A stretch of 64,000 nucleotides of DNA from Burkholderiaceae bacterium (GTDB lineage: Bacteria; Pseudomonadota; Gammaproteobacteria; Burkholderiales; Burkholderiaceae_C). Positions 8,073 through 17,840 of this stretch are shown here, in pieces (the first letter of the stretch is position 1; each line of letters starts with the position of its first letter). The notes beneath the pieces were generated by a model. The model saw only the letters and a program-made list of their open reading frames with translations. It did no database searches and was not told the DNA's origin. The stretch spans positions 1 to 64,000 of the forward strand of contig JACKLO010000011.1 in assembly GCA_024235915.1 (NCBI GenBank), given 5' to 3'. Position numbers and translations under genes: made by a program.

Positions 8073-9824
8073 ATGACCTCGACTCAAACCCTGGCGCGTG
8101 TGGGCGCCCTTGCCGCCGTGGCCCTGGCGGCATCCGCATCGGCGAGCGCGGCCGACGGCCGCTACATCGTCAAGTTCCGCGACCTGCAGGGCGCGGCCAC
8201 CACGGTGCAGGCCGCGGGCGGGCGGGTGGCGCTTGAACTGCGGCCCCAACGGGCGCTGGCAGCGGAGTTGCCGGCGGCGGCGGTGGAAGTGCTGCGCCGT
8301 CACCCGCGGGTGGAGTACGTGGAAGTCGATGCACGCCGCTATCCGCTGGCGCAGAGCGTGCCTTATGGCATCCCCATGGTGCAGGCCAACGATGCGGTGT
8401 TCACCGGCAACGCGGCCAGCGGCAGCAACACCACCGTGTGCATCATCGACTCGGGCTACCAGCGAGCCCACGAGGACCTGCCCGACACCAATGTCACCGG
8501 CACCAACGACGCCGGCAGTGGCAACTGGGCCGAAGACAGCTGTGGCCACGGCTCCCATGTGGCCGGCACCATCGCTGCCAGCAACAACGGCCTGGGTGTG
8601 CTGGGCGTGGTGGGCAATGGCAACCTGCACCTGCACATCGAGAAGGTGTTCAGCGGCGCCGATTGCGGCTGGGCCTACTCGTCGTCGCTGGTGACGGCGC
8701 TCAACCGATGCGTCGCAGCGGCCGGCAACAACCGCCTGGTGATCAACATGAGCCTGGGCGGCAGCACGTCCAGCCGCACCGAGCGCACGGCCTTCGACAA
8801 CGCCTACGCCAACGGCGTGCTGCCGATCGCCGCCGCCGGCAATGACGGCAACACCCGCACCAGCTACCCCGCGGGCTATGCCGGTGTGGTGTCAGTGGCG
8901 GCCGTGGACGCTGCCGGTGTCGTGGCCAGCTTCTCGCAGCAGAACAGCGATGTCGAACTGGCCGCACCGGGCGTCGGCGTGGTCTCCACGACGCCATTCA
9001 AGCCATCGACGCTGAGCGCCGGTGGGTCATCCTGGGTGGGCACCGACATCGACGGCTCGGCCCGCACCAGTGTCAGTGGCAACCTTGTGAATGGAGGCGA
9101 CTGTTCAGCGGTGGGCGCCTGGGCCGGCCGGGTTGTCCTGTGCCAGCGCGGCACCATCAGCTTTGCGCAGAAGGTCGCCAACGTGGTGTCGGGTGGTGGC
9201 GTCGGCGCGGCCATCTACAACAATGAACCAGGTGGATTCGCCGGCACGCTGAACGGCAGCAGCACGATCCCGGCGATCAGCCTCAGCGACACCGATGGAG
9301 ACGAGGCGCTGGGCAGGATCGGCAATGCGGCCACGTTGGACAACACCGCCGGTGTGGGCAACGGCTACGAGGCCTACGACGGGACCTCGATGGCCACGCC
9401 GCACGTGGCCGGCGTGGCGGCCCTGGTCTGGAGCCTGAATCCCACGCGCAGCGCGGCCGACATCCGCGAGGCGCTGCAGGTCACCGCCATCGACAAGGGT
9501 GCGGCCGGCCGGGACAACGCCTACGGCTTCGGCATCATCCAGGCCAAGGCGGCCCATGCCTGGCTGCAGGCCCCGGTGGCGGAAACGGCACCCACGCTGA
9601 CGGCCGTGAGCAGCGTGCGCAAGAAGGGCAAGGCCTATGCGCGCTTGAACTGGTCGGGGGGCAGCTGCACCCAGGTCGACGTGCGCCGGAACGGCGTCGT
9701 GGTGCAGACGACGGCCAACGACGGCAGCACGGACGATGGCCCGCTCAACAGCGGCAGCTATGGCTACCAGGTCTGCGTGCCGGACACCGGCATCTGCTCG
9801 GCCACCGCCGTGCTGAACTTCTGA
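8073..9824 (+). CDS. Secreted S8 (subtilisin-family) serine protease with PA-domain insert
   Basis: This 583-residue secreted endopeptidase has a signal peptide of about 30 residues (hydrophobic AALAAVALAAS). An I9-type propeptide follows (YIVKFRDLQGA to EYVEVDARR), then the S8 catalytic domain. The triad is visible as D126 (CIIDSGY), H159 (GHGSHVAGT) and S439 (DGTSMATPHVAG), with the oxyanion Asn in AAAGNDGN. A protease-associated insert of about 90 residues lies before the Ser, with VLCQRGTISFAQKV and AAIYNNEPGG. The last 75 residues look like a small beta-sandwich with paired cysteines. The start at 8073 is chosen because it gives the signal peptide directly. The gene sits alone between a terminator and a convergent gene. 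Confidence 0.93.
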   Translation: MTSTQTLARVGALAAVALAASASASAADGRYIVKFRDLQGAATTVQAAGGRVALELRPQRALAAELPAAAVEVLRRHPRVEYVEVDARRYPLAQSVPYGIPMVQANDAVFTGNAASGSNTTVCIIDSGYQRAHEDLPDTNVTGTNDAGSGNWAEDSCGHGSHVAGTIAASNNGLGVLGVVGNGNLHLHIEKVFSGADCGWAYSSSLVTALNRCVAAAGNNRLVINMSLGGSTSSRTERTAFDNAYANGVLPIAAAGNDGNTRTSYPAGYAGVVSVAAVDAAGVVASFSQQNSDVELAAPGVGVVSTTPFKPSTLSAGGSSWVGTDIDGSARTSVSGNLVNGGDCSAVGAWAGRVVLCQRGTISFAQKVANVVSGGGVGAAIYNNEPGGFAGTLNGSSTIPAISLSDTDGDEALGRIGNAATLDNTAGVGNGYEAYDGTSMATPHVAGVAALVWSLNPTRSAADIREALQVTAIDKGAAGRDNAYGFGIIQAKAAHAWLQAPVAETAPTLTAVSSVRKKGKAYARLNWSGGSCTQVDVRRNGVVVQTTANDGSTDDGPLNSGSYGYQVCVPDTGICSATAVLNF

Positions 9825-9839
9825 GGCGGCGTGGCGGCG

Positions 9840-9856
9840 GGGCCGTTCAGCGGCCC
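9840..9856. terminator. Hairpin between convergent genes
   Basis: GGGCCG (9840-9845) and CGGCCC (9851-9856) form a perfect 6-bp stem with a TTCAG loop. It lies 15 bp past the protease stop, and the loop contains the stop of the convergent minus-strand gene. There is no T tract on either strand, so termination ability is uncertain. Confidence 0.4.
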
Positions 9857-10497
9857 AGTCGCTGCAGCATGGCCGACTCCAGCACCGTCACGCCGGCAGC
9901 GGGCGCCTGCAGGCTGCGCAGCAGCGCCCGCGCCACCACGTCGGCGGCGATGGGCCGCCAGCGGCCCGGGATCAGACGGCCGATGCGCTGCGTGATGGCC
10001 TGACCGATCAGTTCGCCGCGCCGTTCGGGCTGGCCCAGCGCGGCCCGGTCGCCGAGCAGCAGTGAGGGCCGGGCGATGACAAGCGAGGTGAAACCGAGCG
10101 ACACCAGCGCGGCTTCGGTCTCGCCCTTCACGCGGCTGTAGAAATTGGACGAGCGCGGGTTCGCGCCCAGGGCCGAAACCACCGCCAGTCGTTGAACGCC
10201 AGCGGCGCGTGCGGCATGGGCGAAGGCGAGCACGGCGTCGTGGTCGACGGCACGGAAGGCGTCCTGCGAGCCCGCCACCTTGATCGTCGTGCCCAGACAG
10301 CAGTAGGCCTCACGCGCCGCGGGCAACGCCGGCAGCGCGCTGAAGTCGACCACGTGCACCGGGCACGCCGCCGCCGGTTGGCTGACCGGCCGGCGCACCA
10401 GCAGATGCAAGGATGCGCCGGTGCCGTGCGTGGCCCAGGCCTGCACCAGCGCCTGCCCGACCAGGCCGGTGGCGCCGGCGAGCAGGGCGTCCGGCAT
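9847..10497 (-). CDS. NAD(P)-binding epimerase-like oxidoreductase (atypical SDR, YbjT/HTATIP2-like)
   Basis: This 216-residue Rossmann protein has the nucleotide-binding loop GATGLVGQ at residues 8-15. Residues VDFSALP, YCCLGTTIKVAGS and the FRAVDHDAVLAFAHAARAAGVQRLAVVSALGA region match the atypical short-chain dehydrogenase group of YbjT and HTATIP2. Members bind NADPH and are often of unknown substrate. A YSRVKGE segment provides the Tyr-x3-Lys pair. It starts 8 bp downstream of the DEAD-box helicase stop on the same strand and is probably cotranscribed with it. Nothing in the context indicates a substrate. Confidence 0.75.
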   Translation of the reverse strand: MPDALLAGATGLVGQALVQAWATHGTGASLHLLVRRPVSQPAAACPVHVVDFSALPALPAAREAYCCLGTTIKVAGSQDAFRAVDHDAVLAFAHAARAAGVQRLAVVSALGANPRSSNFYSRVKGETEAALVSLGFTSLVIARPSLLLGDRAALGQPERRGELIGQAITQRIGRLIPGRWRPIAADVVARALLRSLQAPAAGVTVLESAMLQRLGR

Positions 10498-10505
10498 CCG
10501 TGATC

Positions 10506-11903
<1,398 letters not shown>

Positions 11904-12061
11904 GGTTTGGGCGGGCACACTGGCCCGATGGTCGCAGCCTCTTCGTACGCCAGGGCGGCGCACCAGTCCGTGAGGCGCGGAATCTCAGGAGAGGTCGGAA
12001 TCGACGCGGGCCGGCGACTGGTGGGTCGGCCCATGCCTGGATTCTAGCCCAGGGCCCCACA

Positions 12062-12075
12062 TTGACCGGCGTCAA
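12062..12075. promoter_or_regulatory. FNR/Dnr-type box upstream of the MHYT gene
   Basis: TTGAC-CGGC-GTCAA is a perfect inverted repeat with the spacing of CRP/FNR-family sites. It sits 74 bp upstream of the MHYT protein start, and an identical half-site pair occurs at 14766-14779. I infer redox or nitric-oxide control. The regulator is not in the window. Confidence 0.5.
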
Positions 12076-12148
12076 GATCTCCCGACAAGACCCGATATCC
12101 CGGCGTTGGAGGATCGATCAGCAGCCGTTGACGCTGCCGCCCATCACG

Positions 12149-13192
12149 ATGAACGACATCGGCCTGTTGCCTGCCCGCTACGAACCTGGCGTCGTCGCCC
12201 TGTCGATGTTGATCGCAGCCTTTGCGTCCTACGTGGCCCTGGACCTCGCGCGCCGCGTGCGCGGGCCCGACCGCGCCAGCGCCCGCGCCTGGATCGCCGG
12301 GGGCGCGCTGGTCATAGGCTCGGGTGTGTGGTCCATGCACTTCGTGGGCATGCTGGCGTTCGAGTTGCCCATTGCGCTGGGATACCGGGCCGACATGACG
12401 CTGTGGTCCTGGGTGGCCGCCGTCGGCGTGTCCGGCCTGGCGCTGGCGCTGGCGTCCCGCGAGACGCTCACGCCCCGCGTGCTGGCCACGGGTGCCGTGG
12501 CCATGGGCGGAGGCATCTGCGCCATGCACTATGTGGGCATGGCCGCCATCGACGTGGCCCCGGGCATCGTGTGGAACTGGGCCATCGTCGCCACGTCGGC
12601 GCTGATCGCGGTGGTGGCCTCGGCCGCGGCGCTGCTCATCTTCTTCGGCATGCGGCGTCTGCGCGGCCTGCAGGCGCGGCTGGCCCAGGTGGGTGCGGCA
12701 CTGGTCATGGGTGCGGCGATCAGCGGCATGCACTACACCGGCATGGCCGCGGCCGGGTTCCCGGAAGGCACGCTGTGCCTGAGTGCCGATGCCCTGGGCG
12801 GTGACAACCTGGGCGCGCTGGTCATCGCCGCCACCGTGGTGCTGCTGTCGATCACGCTGGTGACCTCGATCGTCGATGCGCGGCTGCAGGCGCGTGCGAA
12901 CCTTCTTGCCAACCGGCTGGCGGCCACCAACCGCGAACTGCAGGTGGCCAACGATGAACTGCAGCGCCTGGCCTTCAATGACCCGTTGACCGGCGTGCCC
13001 AACCTGGCCCGCTTCGATGATCGGCTGCAGCATGCGTTGACCTTGGCCGCGCGGCGTCCCGACCGGCATCTGGGCGTGCTCTTCATCGACCTGGACGGCT
13101 TCAAGTCCGTCAACGACAGCTGGGGCCATGCGGTCGGTGATCAGCTGCTGCGGCAGGTCGCGGGCCGGCTGAGGGCGACGGTCACCAGCTGA
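12149..13192 (+). CDS. MHYT sensor with truncated GGDEF domain (5' part of a broken gene)
   Basis: These 347 residues are the N-terminal part of an MHYT-GGDEF-EAL protein. Seven membrane helices carry three MHYT motifs (MHFVGM, MHYVGM, MHYTGM), proposed in the family to bind copper for sensing O2, CO or NO. A linker helix and the start of a GGDEF domain follow (NDPLTGVPNLARFDDRL, FIDLDGFKSVNDSWGHAVGDQLL). The frame then stops after GRLRATVTS, before the catalytic GGDEF loop. The matching C-terminal part resumes in another frame about 20 bp later. The gap corresponds to about 65-70 missing codons, so this is most likely one gene damaged by an out-of-frame deletion of about 200 bp. The ATG at 12149 places the first helix correctly. 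Confidence 0.8.
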   Translation: MNDIGLLPARYEPGVVALSMLIAAFASYVALDLARRVRGPDRASARAWIAGGALVIGSGVWSMHFVGMLAFELPIALGYRADMTLWSWVAAVGVSGLALALASRETLTPRVLATGAVAMGGGICAMHYVGMAAIDVAPGIVWNWAIVATSALIAVVASAAALLIFFGMRRLRGLQARLAQVGAALVMGAAISGMHYTGMAAAGFPEGTLCLSADALGGDNLGALVIAATVVLLSITLVTSIVDARLQARANLLANRLAATNRELQVANDELQRLAFNDPLTGVPNLARFDDRLQHALTLAARRPDRHLGVLFIDLDGFKSVNDSWGHAVGDQLLRQVAGRLRATVTS

Positions 13193-13212
13193 AGGCCCAG
13201 GCCGACGCGGCC

Positions 13213-14082
13213 ATGTACGCGGCCAAGCGTGCCGGCGGCAACCAGCTCGACACCTTCGACCCCAAGCGTCACCGGGCGGCCGACCCGACGGGGCTGCTGT
13301 CGGACCTGCGCGCGGCCTTGGACCGTGGCGAGATGCGCCTGCACTACCAGCCCAAGGTCTGTGGCCGCACCGGCCGCGTGCGTGGCCTGGAGGCCTTGCT
13401 GCGCTGGCAACATCCGACCCGCGGCATGGTGCCGCCGATGAGCTTCATCCCGCTGGCCGAAGCGCATGGCCTCATCGTGCCGATCGGCTACTGGGTGCTG
13501 GACGAGGCCTGCCGCCAGGTGGCCGCCTGGACGGACCGCGGGCGTCGCCTTCACGTGGCGGTCAACATCTCGGCCGTGCAGGTGCGCCAGCGCGACTTCA
13601 TCGACCGCATTGCAGCCAAGATCCAGCGCCATGCCATCGACCCGTCACTGCTCATCTGCGAGTTCACCGAGTCGGTGGCCATGGACGACGTGCAGCGCAC
13701 GCAGCAGGTGATCGATCAGCTCTCCGCCATGGGCGTGCGCACCTCGTTCGACGACTTCGGCACCGGTCACTCCAGCCTGGCCATGCTGCGACAGCTGGGC
13801 GCGCACGAGCTGAAGATCGACCGCCTGTTCGTCAAGGACGTGGCCACCAACACCCAGGCCCGGGGCGTCGTCCAGGCCGTGGTGCAGCTGGCCCATGTGC
13901 TGGGCAAGCGGGTGGTGGCCGAAGGGGTCGAGACCGCCGAGCAGCGTGACGTGCTGGTGGCATTGGGATGTGACGAACTGCAGGGCTTCTTCTTTGCACG
14001 TCCGATGGCGCCGGAGAAGCTGATCGACGACGAGGCCACCGCGCCCGTGCCGTTCTCACCGTCCACCTTCGTCGAGGCCTGA
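13213..14082 (+). pseudogene. EAL c-di-GMP phosphodiesterase domain (3' part of a broken gene)
   Basis: These 289 residues begin with the last helix of a GGDEF domain (MYAAKRAGGNQLDTF) and continue into a complete EAL domain. In the same frame, GDGHQLKAQADAA precedes the ATG, showing that the upstream coding sequence is missing. EAL catalytic residues are all visible: the GLEALLRW signature, NISAVQ, FTES, FDDFGTGHSSL, KIDRLF and AEGVET. If expressed from an internal start it could hydrolyse c-di-GMP as a soluble domain. Otherwise it is the tail of the MHYT-GGDEF-EAL gene truncated by deletion. No ribosome site is evident before 13213. Confidence 0.75.
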
Positions 14083-14195
14083 GCCGGACGACAGGCCCTG
14101 CCTGCGCAGGGACTGTCGCCTGCGAAGGGGCGAGCGCCTGCTGGCGCGAGTGCGGCCTGCAAGGCTGAGCCGGACGACAGGCCCTGCCTGCGCAG
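14079..14195. repeat. Pair of 31-bp direct repeats
   Basis: An identical 31-bp sequence beginning CTGAGCCGGACGACAGGCCC occurs at 14079-14109 and 14165-14195, 86 bp apart start to start. The first copy contains the EAL stop codon and the second lies just before the end of the convergent gene. It could be a tandem duplication of the 3' end or a short dispersed repeat. Confidence 0.8.
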
Positions 14196-14201
14196 CCCGG
14201 A

Positions 14202-14615
14202 TCAACTCGCCACAGGCATCGCCTGGTGGTCCTTCAGCCGCAGCCAGCCACGGGCGATGCGGTAGATGGCCCAGAGGCCCAGCAGGAACAGGCCCAGGGC
14301 CCAGGTGGCGATGCCGATGATGACCAGCGTCAGCGGGAACGACACCAACGCCACGAGCAGGGCCCAAGCCAGCGCGTACCAGAAGGTGCGGATGGCCCAG
14401 GCGAAGTGCGATTCCAGCCAGGTGCCACGTGCGTCGCCCCGCTTCACGTAGCTGATGATGACCGCGATGATCGACGGCCAGCCGAAGAGGAAGGAGCCGA
14501 TGACGCTGGCGGCACCGAAGGCGCCGAGCACCAGGCCCAGCGCGTGCAGCGCGTAGACCACGTGCATCGTCGACACCAGGCCTTCGGGGGCTTCGACGGT
14601 CATGACGTTGTTCAT
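14202..14615 (-). CDS. DUF4870-like small membrane protein
   Basis: This 137-residue protein has three hydrophobic segments: residues 14-50 (HALGLVLGAFGAASVIGSFLF and a following helix), 75-92 and 95-118. It ends in a cytoplasmic YRIARGWLRLKD. The GTWLESHFAWAIRTFWYAL stretch and the RGWLRL tail match DUF4870-type proteins of unknown function. The start at 14615 has a strong Shine-Dalgarno (GGAGGAA). It is a single gene convergent with the EAL fragment. I would not assign a role. Confidence 0.7.
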   Translation of the reverse strand: MNNVMTVEAPEGLVSTMHVVYALHALGLVLGAFGAASVIGSFLFGWPSIIAVIISYVKRGDARGTWLESHFAWAIRTFWYALAWALLVALVSFPLTLVIIGIATWALGLFLLGLWAIYRIARGWLRLKDHQAMPVAS

Positions 14616-14765
14616 CGCTCGGGTTCCTCCAGTGAGAGGGAAGGTGAGGGCCCTCGAGGTTAATGCAAGGGTGGAAGGCAGGCGGGAACGCATGTGGCGC
14701 TCCCGGGGTCAGACCGTTCGCCGTCGAGCACTGGCCGACGTGACGACAAATGGTCGATGTGGGAA

Positions 14766-14779
14766 TTGACCTATGTCAA
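14766..14779. promoter_or_regulatory. FNR/Dnr-type box upstream of the PAS histidine kinase
   Basis: TTGAC-CTAT-GTCAA is a perfect inverted repeat, 58 bp upstream of the chosen kinase start. It has the same half-sites as 12062-12075. The position is compatible with activation by a CRP/FNR-family protein near -40 of the kinase promoter, though no promoter elements are certain. Confidence 0.5.
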
Positions 14780-14836
14780 GTCTTGGGACAGGATTCACAA
14801 GTCGTGGATTCCGTGGCCTGGAGCGGCGCCTCCTTG

Positions 14837-16270
14837 ATGACCGACCCCCTTGCGCTGGTCGACCTGGCACCGGATGCCATCCTGTCATGCGACGCGCAGG
14901 GTGCCGTGTTGTCCTGGAACCGCGCGGCCGAACTGATGTTTGGGCACGCGGCCACGGTCGCCATCGGGGCGCCGCTGGCCTCGATGATCGGCACGGTCGC
15001 AGCGGCGCTTCTGGACGATGGCCGCATGCAGGGATCACTCGAGCTGCAGGCGCAGCGTCCCGACTGCGAACGCCTGGATCTGACCTGCCGACGTCGCCGT
15101 CTGGACGATGGCAGCACCATCGCCCTGTTCAGCGACATCACGCGGCAGCGCGCGCGGCAGGATGGTGACTTCATACGGGCACGCAACGGAGAATTGTTCG
15201 ACTCGTTGCCCGACGCCATCGTCGTCGCCAATTCCAGCGGCCGCATCGTGTTCGCCAACGCACAGGCGCAGTCCATGTTCGGGCATGAAGCCGCGGCCCT
15301 CGTCGGAGAGCCCGTGGAACGTCTGTTGCCGCAACGCCTGCGCACGCTGCACACGGCGCATCGCAGCCGATTCCTCGACACCCCTGGCCTGCGCCCCATG
15401 GGCCGCGGCCTGGAACTGCACGGGCAGCATGCCCAGGGCCACGAGTTTCCAGTGGCCATCAGCCTGAGCCCGGTGCGGCTGGAGGGGCGGCAGCTGGTGA
15501 TCGCCGCCATCCGCGACATCGCCGACCGCAAGGCCATCGAGTCGGCGCTGCAGCAGAAGAACCTGGAGCTCGAACGCGCCAACCGGGCCAAGGACCATTT
15601 CCTGGCCACGATGAGCCACGAGCTGCGCACGCCACTCAACGCCATCCTGGGCTTCACCGGCCTGATGCTGATGCGTTTGCCGGGGCCGCTGACCGAGACG
15701 CAGGAGCGCCAGCTGGGACACGTGCAGTCCAGTGGGCGTCACCTGCTGTCGCTGATCAATGACCTGCTCGACCTGGCGAAGATCGGTTCGGGGCATCTCG
15801 AGCTGTCCAGGGAGACGTTCGATGCCCGGGACGTGGTCGAGGAGGCGGCAGCCACGCTGCGCCCTGCGGCCTCTGCCAAAGGTTTGAACCTGCACTTGGA
15901 CCTGCCACCGGGGCCCAGTGCGGTGGTGGCCGACCGTCGCGCCTTGCGTCAGGTGGTGCTCAACCTCGGATCCAATGCGGTCAAGTTCACGGCGCAGGGC
16001 GCGGTGGTGCTGCGCTTGCCCGAGGCGCAGGATGCAGCCCCCTGGCGCCTGGATGTCGTGGATTCCGGCATCGGCATCAGCACCGAGGACCAGGCGCGGT
16101 TGTTCCAGGCCTTCGTGCAGGTCGGCGATTGGCGCGATCGGCGTGCCGAGGGCACCGGCCTGGGCCTGCACCTGTCACGCCAGCTCGCGGAGCTGATGGG
16201 CGGCACGATCACCGTGACCAGTCGCCCCGGGCAGGGCAGCTGCTTCAGCCTGACGCTGCCCCGCGGCTGA
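14837..16270 (+). CDS. PAS-PAS sensor histidine kinase
   Basis: This 477-residue kinase has no membrane segment and is therefore cytoplasmic. Two PAS domains occupy about residues 1-105 (LAPDAILSCDAQGAVLSWNRAAELMFG) and 112-235 (SLPDAIVVANSSGRIVFANAQAQSMFG). A short coiled coil leads to HisKA with H261 in MSHELRTPLNAILGF. The ATPase follows with the N box (LGSNAVKFT), the G1 box (VDSGIGIS) and the G2 box (GTGLGLHLS). No signal-binding residue can be identified in the PAS domains. One base separates its stop from the double-receiver gene, its likely phosphotransfer partner. The start could also be the upstream in-frame codon at 14750, but that would place the FNR-type box inside the gene. Confidence 0.85.
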   Translation: MTDPLALVDLAPDAILSCDAQGAVLSWNRAAELMFGHAATVAIGAPLASMIGTVAAALLDDGRMQGSLELQAQRPDCERLDLTCRRRRLDDGSTIALFSDITRQRARQDGDFIRARNGELFDSLPDAIVVANSSGRIVFANAQAQSMFGHEAAALVGEPVERLLPQRLRTLHTAHRSRFLDTPGLRPMGRGLELHGQHAQGHEFPVAISLSPVRLEGRQLVIAAIRDIADRKAIESALQQKNLELERANRAKDHFLATMSHELRTPLNAILGFTGLMLMRLPGPLTETQERQLGHVQSSGRHLLSLINDLLDLAKIGSGHLELSRETFDARDVVEEAAATLRPAASAKGLNLHLDLPPGPSAVVADRRALRQVVLNLGSNAVKFTAQGAVVLRLPEAQDAAPWRLDVVDSGIGISTEDQARLFQAFVQVGDWRDRRAEGTGLGLHLSRQLAELMGGTITVTSRPGQGSCFSLTLPRG

Positions 16271-16271
16271 T

Positions 16272-17105
16272 ATGGCCCGCATCCTGGTCATCGAGGACAA
16301 CCCGGTCAGCCTCGAGTTGACCAGCTACCTGCTGCGCGCCCACGGCCACGATGTGCTGACGGCCGCGGACGGTGGCGCCGGTCTGGTGCTGGCCGGCCAG
16401 CACCGGCCCGATCTGGTGCTGTGCGACATCCAGATGCCGGTGCTCGACGGGTTTGCGTTTGCCGCGTTGATGCGTGCTGACCCCTCGACGTCCAAGGTGC
16501 CTTTGGTGGCCCTGACGGCAGCAGCCATGCCCGGCGACCGTGAACGTGCGCTGGCCAGCGGGTTTGTGGCGCACGTGGCCAAACCGATCGACCTGCCGTC
16601 ATTCATGGCGCTGGTGGACACGCATCTGGCCGCAGGCGAGCCGGATGCGCCGGTGCCTGTCGTCGAGCAGAGCCTCGGCGGCGAGCCGCTCCCGCCTGCG
16701 TACCTGGCGCCGCGGCCGGGGCTCGTGCTGCTGGCCGTGGATGACCGCGCAGTGCTGCGCGAACTCAAGCGACACCTGCTCACGCCGGCGGGTTACACAG
16801 TGCTGGGCTGCGACAGCGGTGAGGCGGCCATCGAACTGCTTGCCACACAGCATGTCGACCTCGTGCTGTCCGATGTGGTCATGCCCGGCATGGGCGGCCA
16901 CGAACTGTTGCGCCGACTGCGCGCCGCAGAGGCGACCCGGATGCTCCCCTTCGTCTTCCTGAGTGCCACCGCGCGCACGGAAGCCGAACGCGCGCAGGGC
17001 CTGGCCTTGGGTGCTGATGCCTACATCGTGCGGCCTGCGGATCCGCTGTCGCTGCTGCGCGTGGTTCACGAACTGCTGTCACCTGGCCGTCCGGCACGTC
17101 CTTAG
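16272..17105 (+). CDS. Tandem-receiver response regulator
   Basis: This 277-residue protein consists of two CheY-like receiver domains joined by a proline-rich linker at about residues 120-155. The first has the acidic pair in VIEDNP and phospho-acceptor D52 (LCDIQMPV), with Lys in AKPID. The second has acidic residues in AVDDRA and D201 (LSDVVMPG). In the second domain the conserved Lys region reads YIVRPAD, so the usual Lys is replaced by Arg. With no output domain it probably works as a phosphorelay intermediate or phosphate sink for the kinase encoded 1 bp upstream. Confidence 0.85.
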   Translation: MARILVIEDNPVSLELTSYLLRAHGHDVLTAADGGAGLVLAGQHRPDLVLCDIQMPVLDGFAFAALMRADPSTSKVPLVALTAAAMPGDRERALASGFVAHVAKPIDLPSFMALVDTHLAAGEPDAPVPVVEQSLGGEPLPPAYLAPRPGLVLLAVDDRAVLRELKRHLLTPAGYTVLGCDSGEAAIELLATQHVDLVLSDVVMPGMGGHELLRRLRAAEATRMLPFVFLSATARTEAERAQGLALGADAYIVRPADPLSLLRVVHELLSPGRPARP

Positions 17106-17120
17106 GCGCTCCACGCCGCA

Positions 17121-17756
17121 TCACCGGCCCACCAGGCCGCGGGCCAGCGCGTGGCGCGTCAGGCTGGCCACGTCATGCAGGTCCAGGCGTCGGATGAGTT
17201 CGGCACGGTGGTAGGCCACTGTCTTGAGGGTGATGCCCAGTTCCCGGGCGAGTTCCTTGTTGGACCGGCCGCGTGCAATGCCCGCCAGCACCTCGGCCTG
17301 GCGGGGGCTGAGCTCAACCGCCCCGGGATCGGCGTGCCTGACGGCCACGTTGGCGCTGACATGGCGCCGCCCCGCCATGGCGCTGCGCAACGCATAGGCC
17401 AGTTCGTCGATGACGAAATCCTTGCTGACGTAGGCCACGGCGCCCATCCGGAGCGCCTGTTCGGCGCTCTCGGCGTCGGTCGATGCGGAAAGCACGATCA
17501 CCGCGCAGGTGTCGCCTCGGGCCTTCAGGCGCCGCAGCACCTCAAGGCCGTCGCCGGGTTGCCGAAGCTGCAGGTCAAGGAGGATGGCGTCGGGCTTGCG
17601 CTCGGCGATGACCTCCAGGGCGGTTTCGGGGGTGTCCGCCTGCCCGACCAGGACGACGCCAGGCATCTCGGCCAGCAGTGCAGCGATCCCGGCGCGGGCG
17701 ATCAGTTGGTCGTCGACCACGACGATTCTGTGGCCAACGGGTCGATCGGATGGCAT
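17121..17756 (-). CDS. NarL/FixJ-family response regulator
   Basis: This 211-residue DNA-binding response regulator has a receiver domain at residues 9-125, with acidic residues in VVVDDQ and phospho-acceptor D61 (ILLDLQLR), and Lys in YVSKDF. A LuxR-type helix-turn-helix lies at about 150-205, with ELSPRQAEVLAGIARGRSNKELARELGITLKTVAYH. It is transcribed divergently from the hybrid kinase at 17841 across an AT-rich 84-bp region containing a palindrome, and is its obvious candidate partner. It is convergent with the double receiver, 15 bp away. Confidence 0.9.
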   Translation of the reverse strand: MPSDRPVGHRIVVVDDQLIARAGIAALLAEMPGVVLVGQADTPETALEVIAERKPDAILLDLQLRQPGDGLEVLRRLKARGDTCAVIVLSASTDAESAEQALRMGAVAYVSKDFVIDELAYALRSAMAGRRHVSANVAVRHADPGAVELSPRQAEVLAGIARGRSNKELARELGITLKTVAYHRAELIRRLDLHDVASLTRHALARGLVGR

Positions 17757-17776
17757 GTCGAACGAGGTGTGGGGGT

Positions 17777-17800
17777 ATATTTGATAGAATCAAAGATATC
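17777..17800. promoter_or_regulatory. Palindrome in the divergent promoter region
   Basis: TTTGAT-AGA-ATCAAA (17780-17794) is a perfect 6-bp inverted repeat inside a longer imperfect one, with ATAT on the left and GATATC on the right. A GATATCAAA repeat of the right half follows. It is the most AT-rich spot in the neighbourhood and lies between the divergent regulator and hybrid kinase. An operator for autoregulation by the NarL-type protein is possible. Confidence 0.45.
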
Positions 17801-17840
17801 AAAAAAAGTGTCCACCACTCGTGTCGATGGCGATGAGGAC

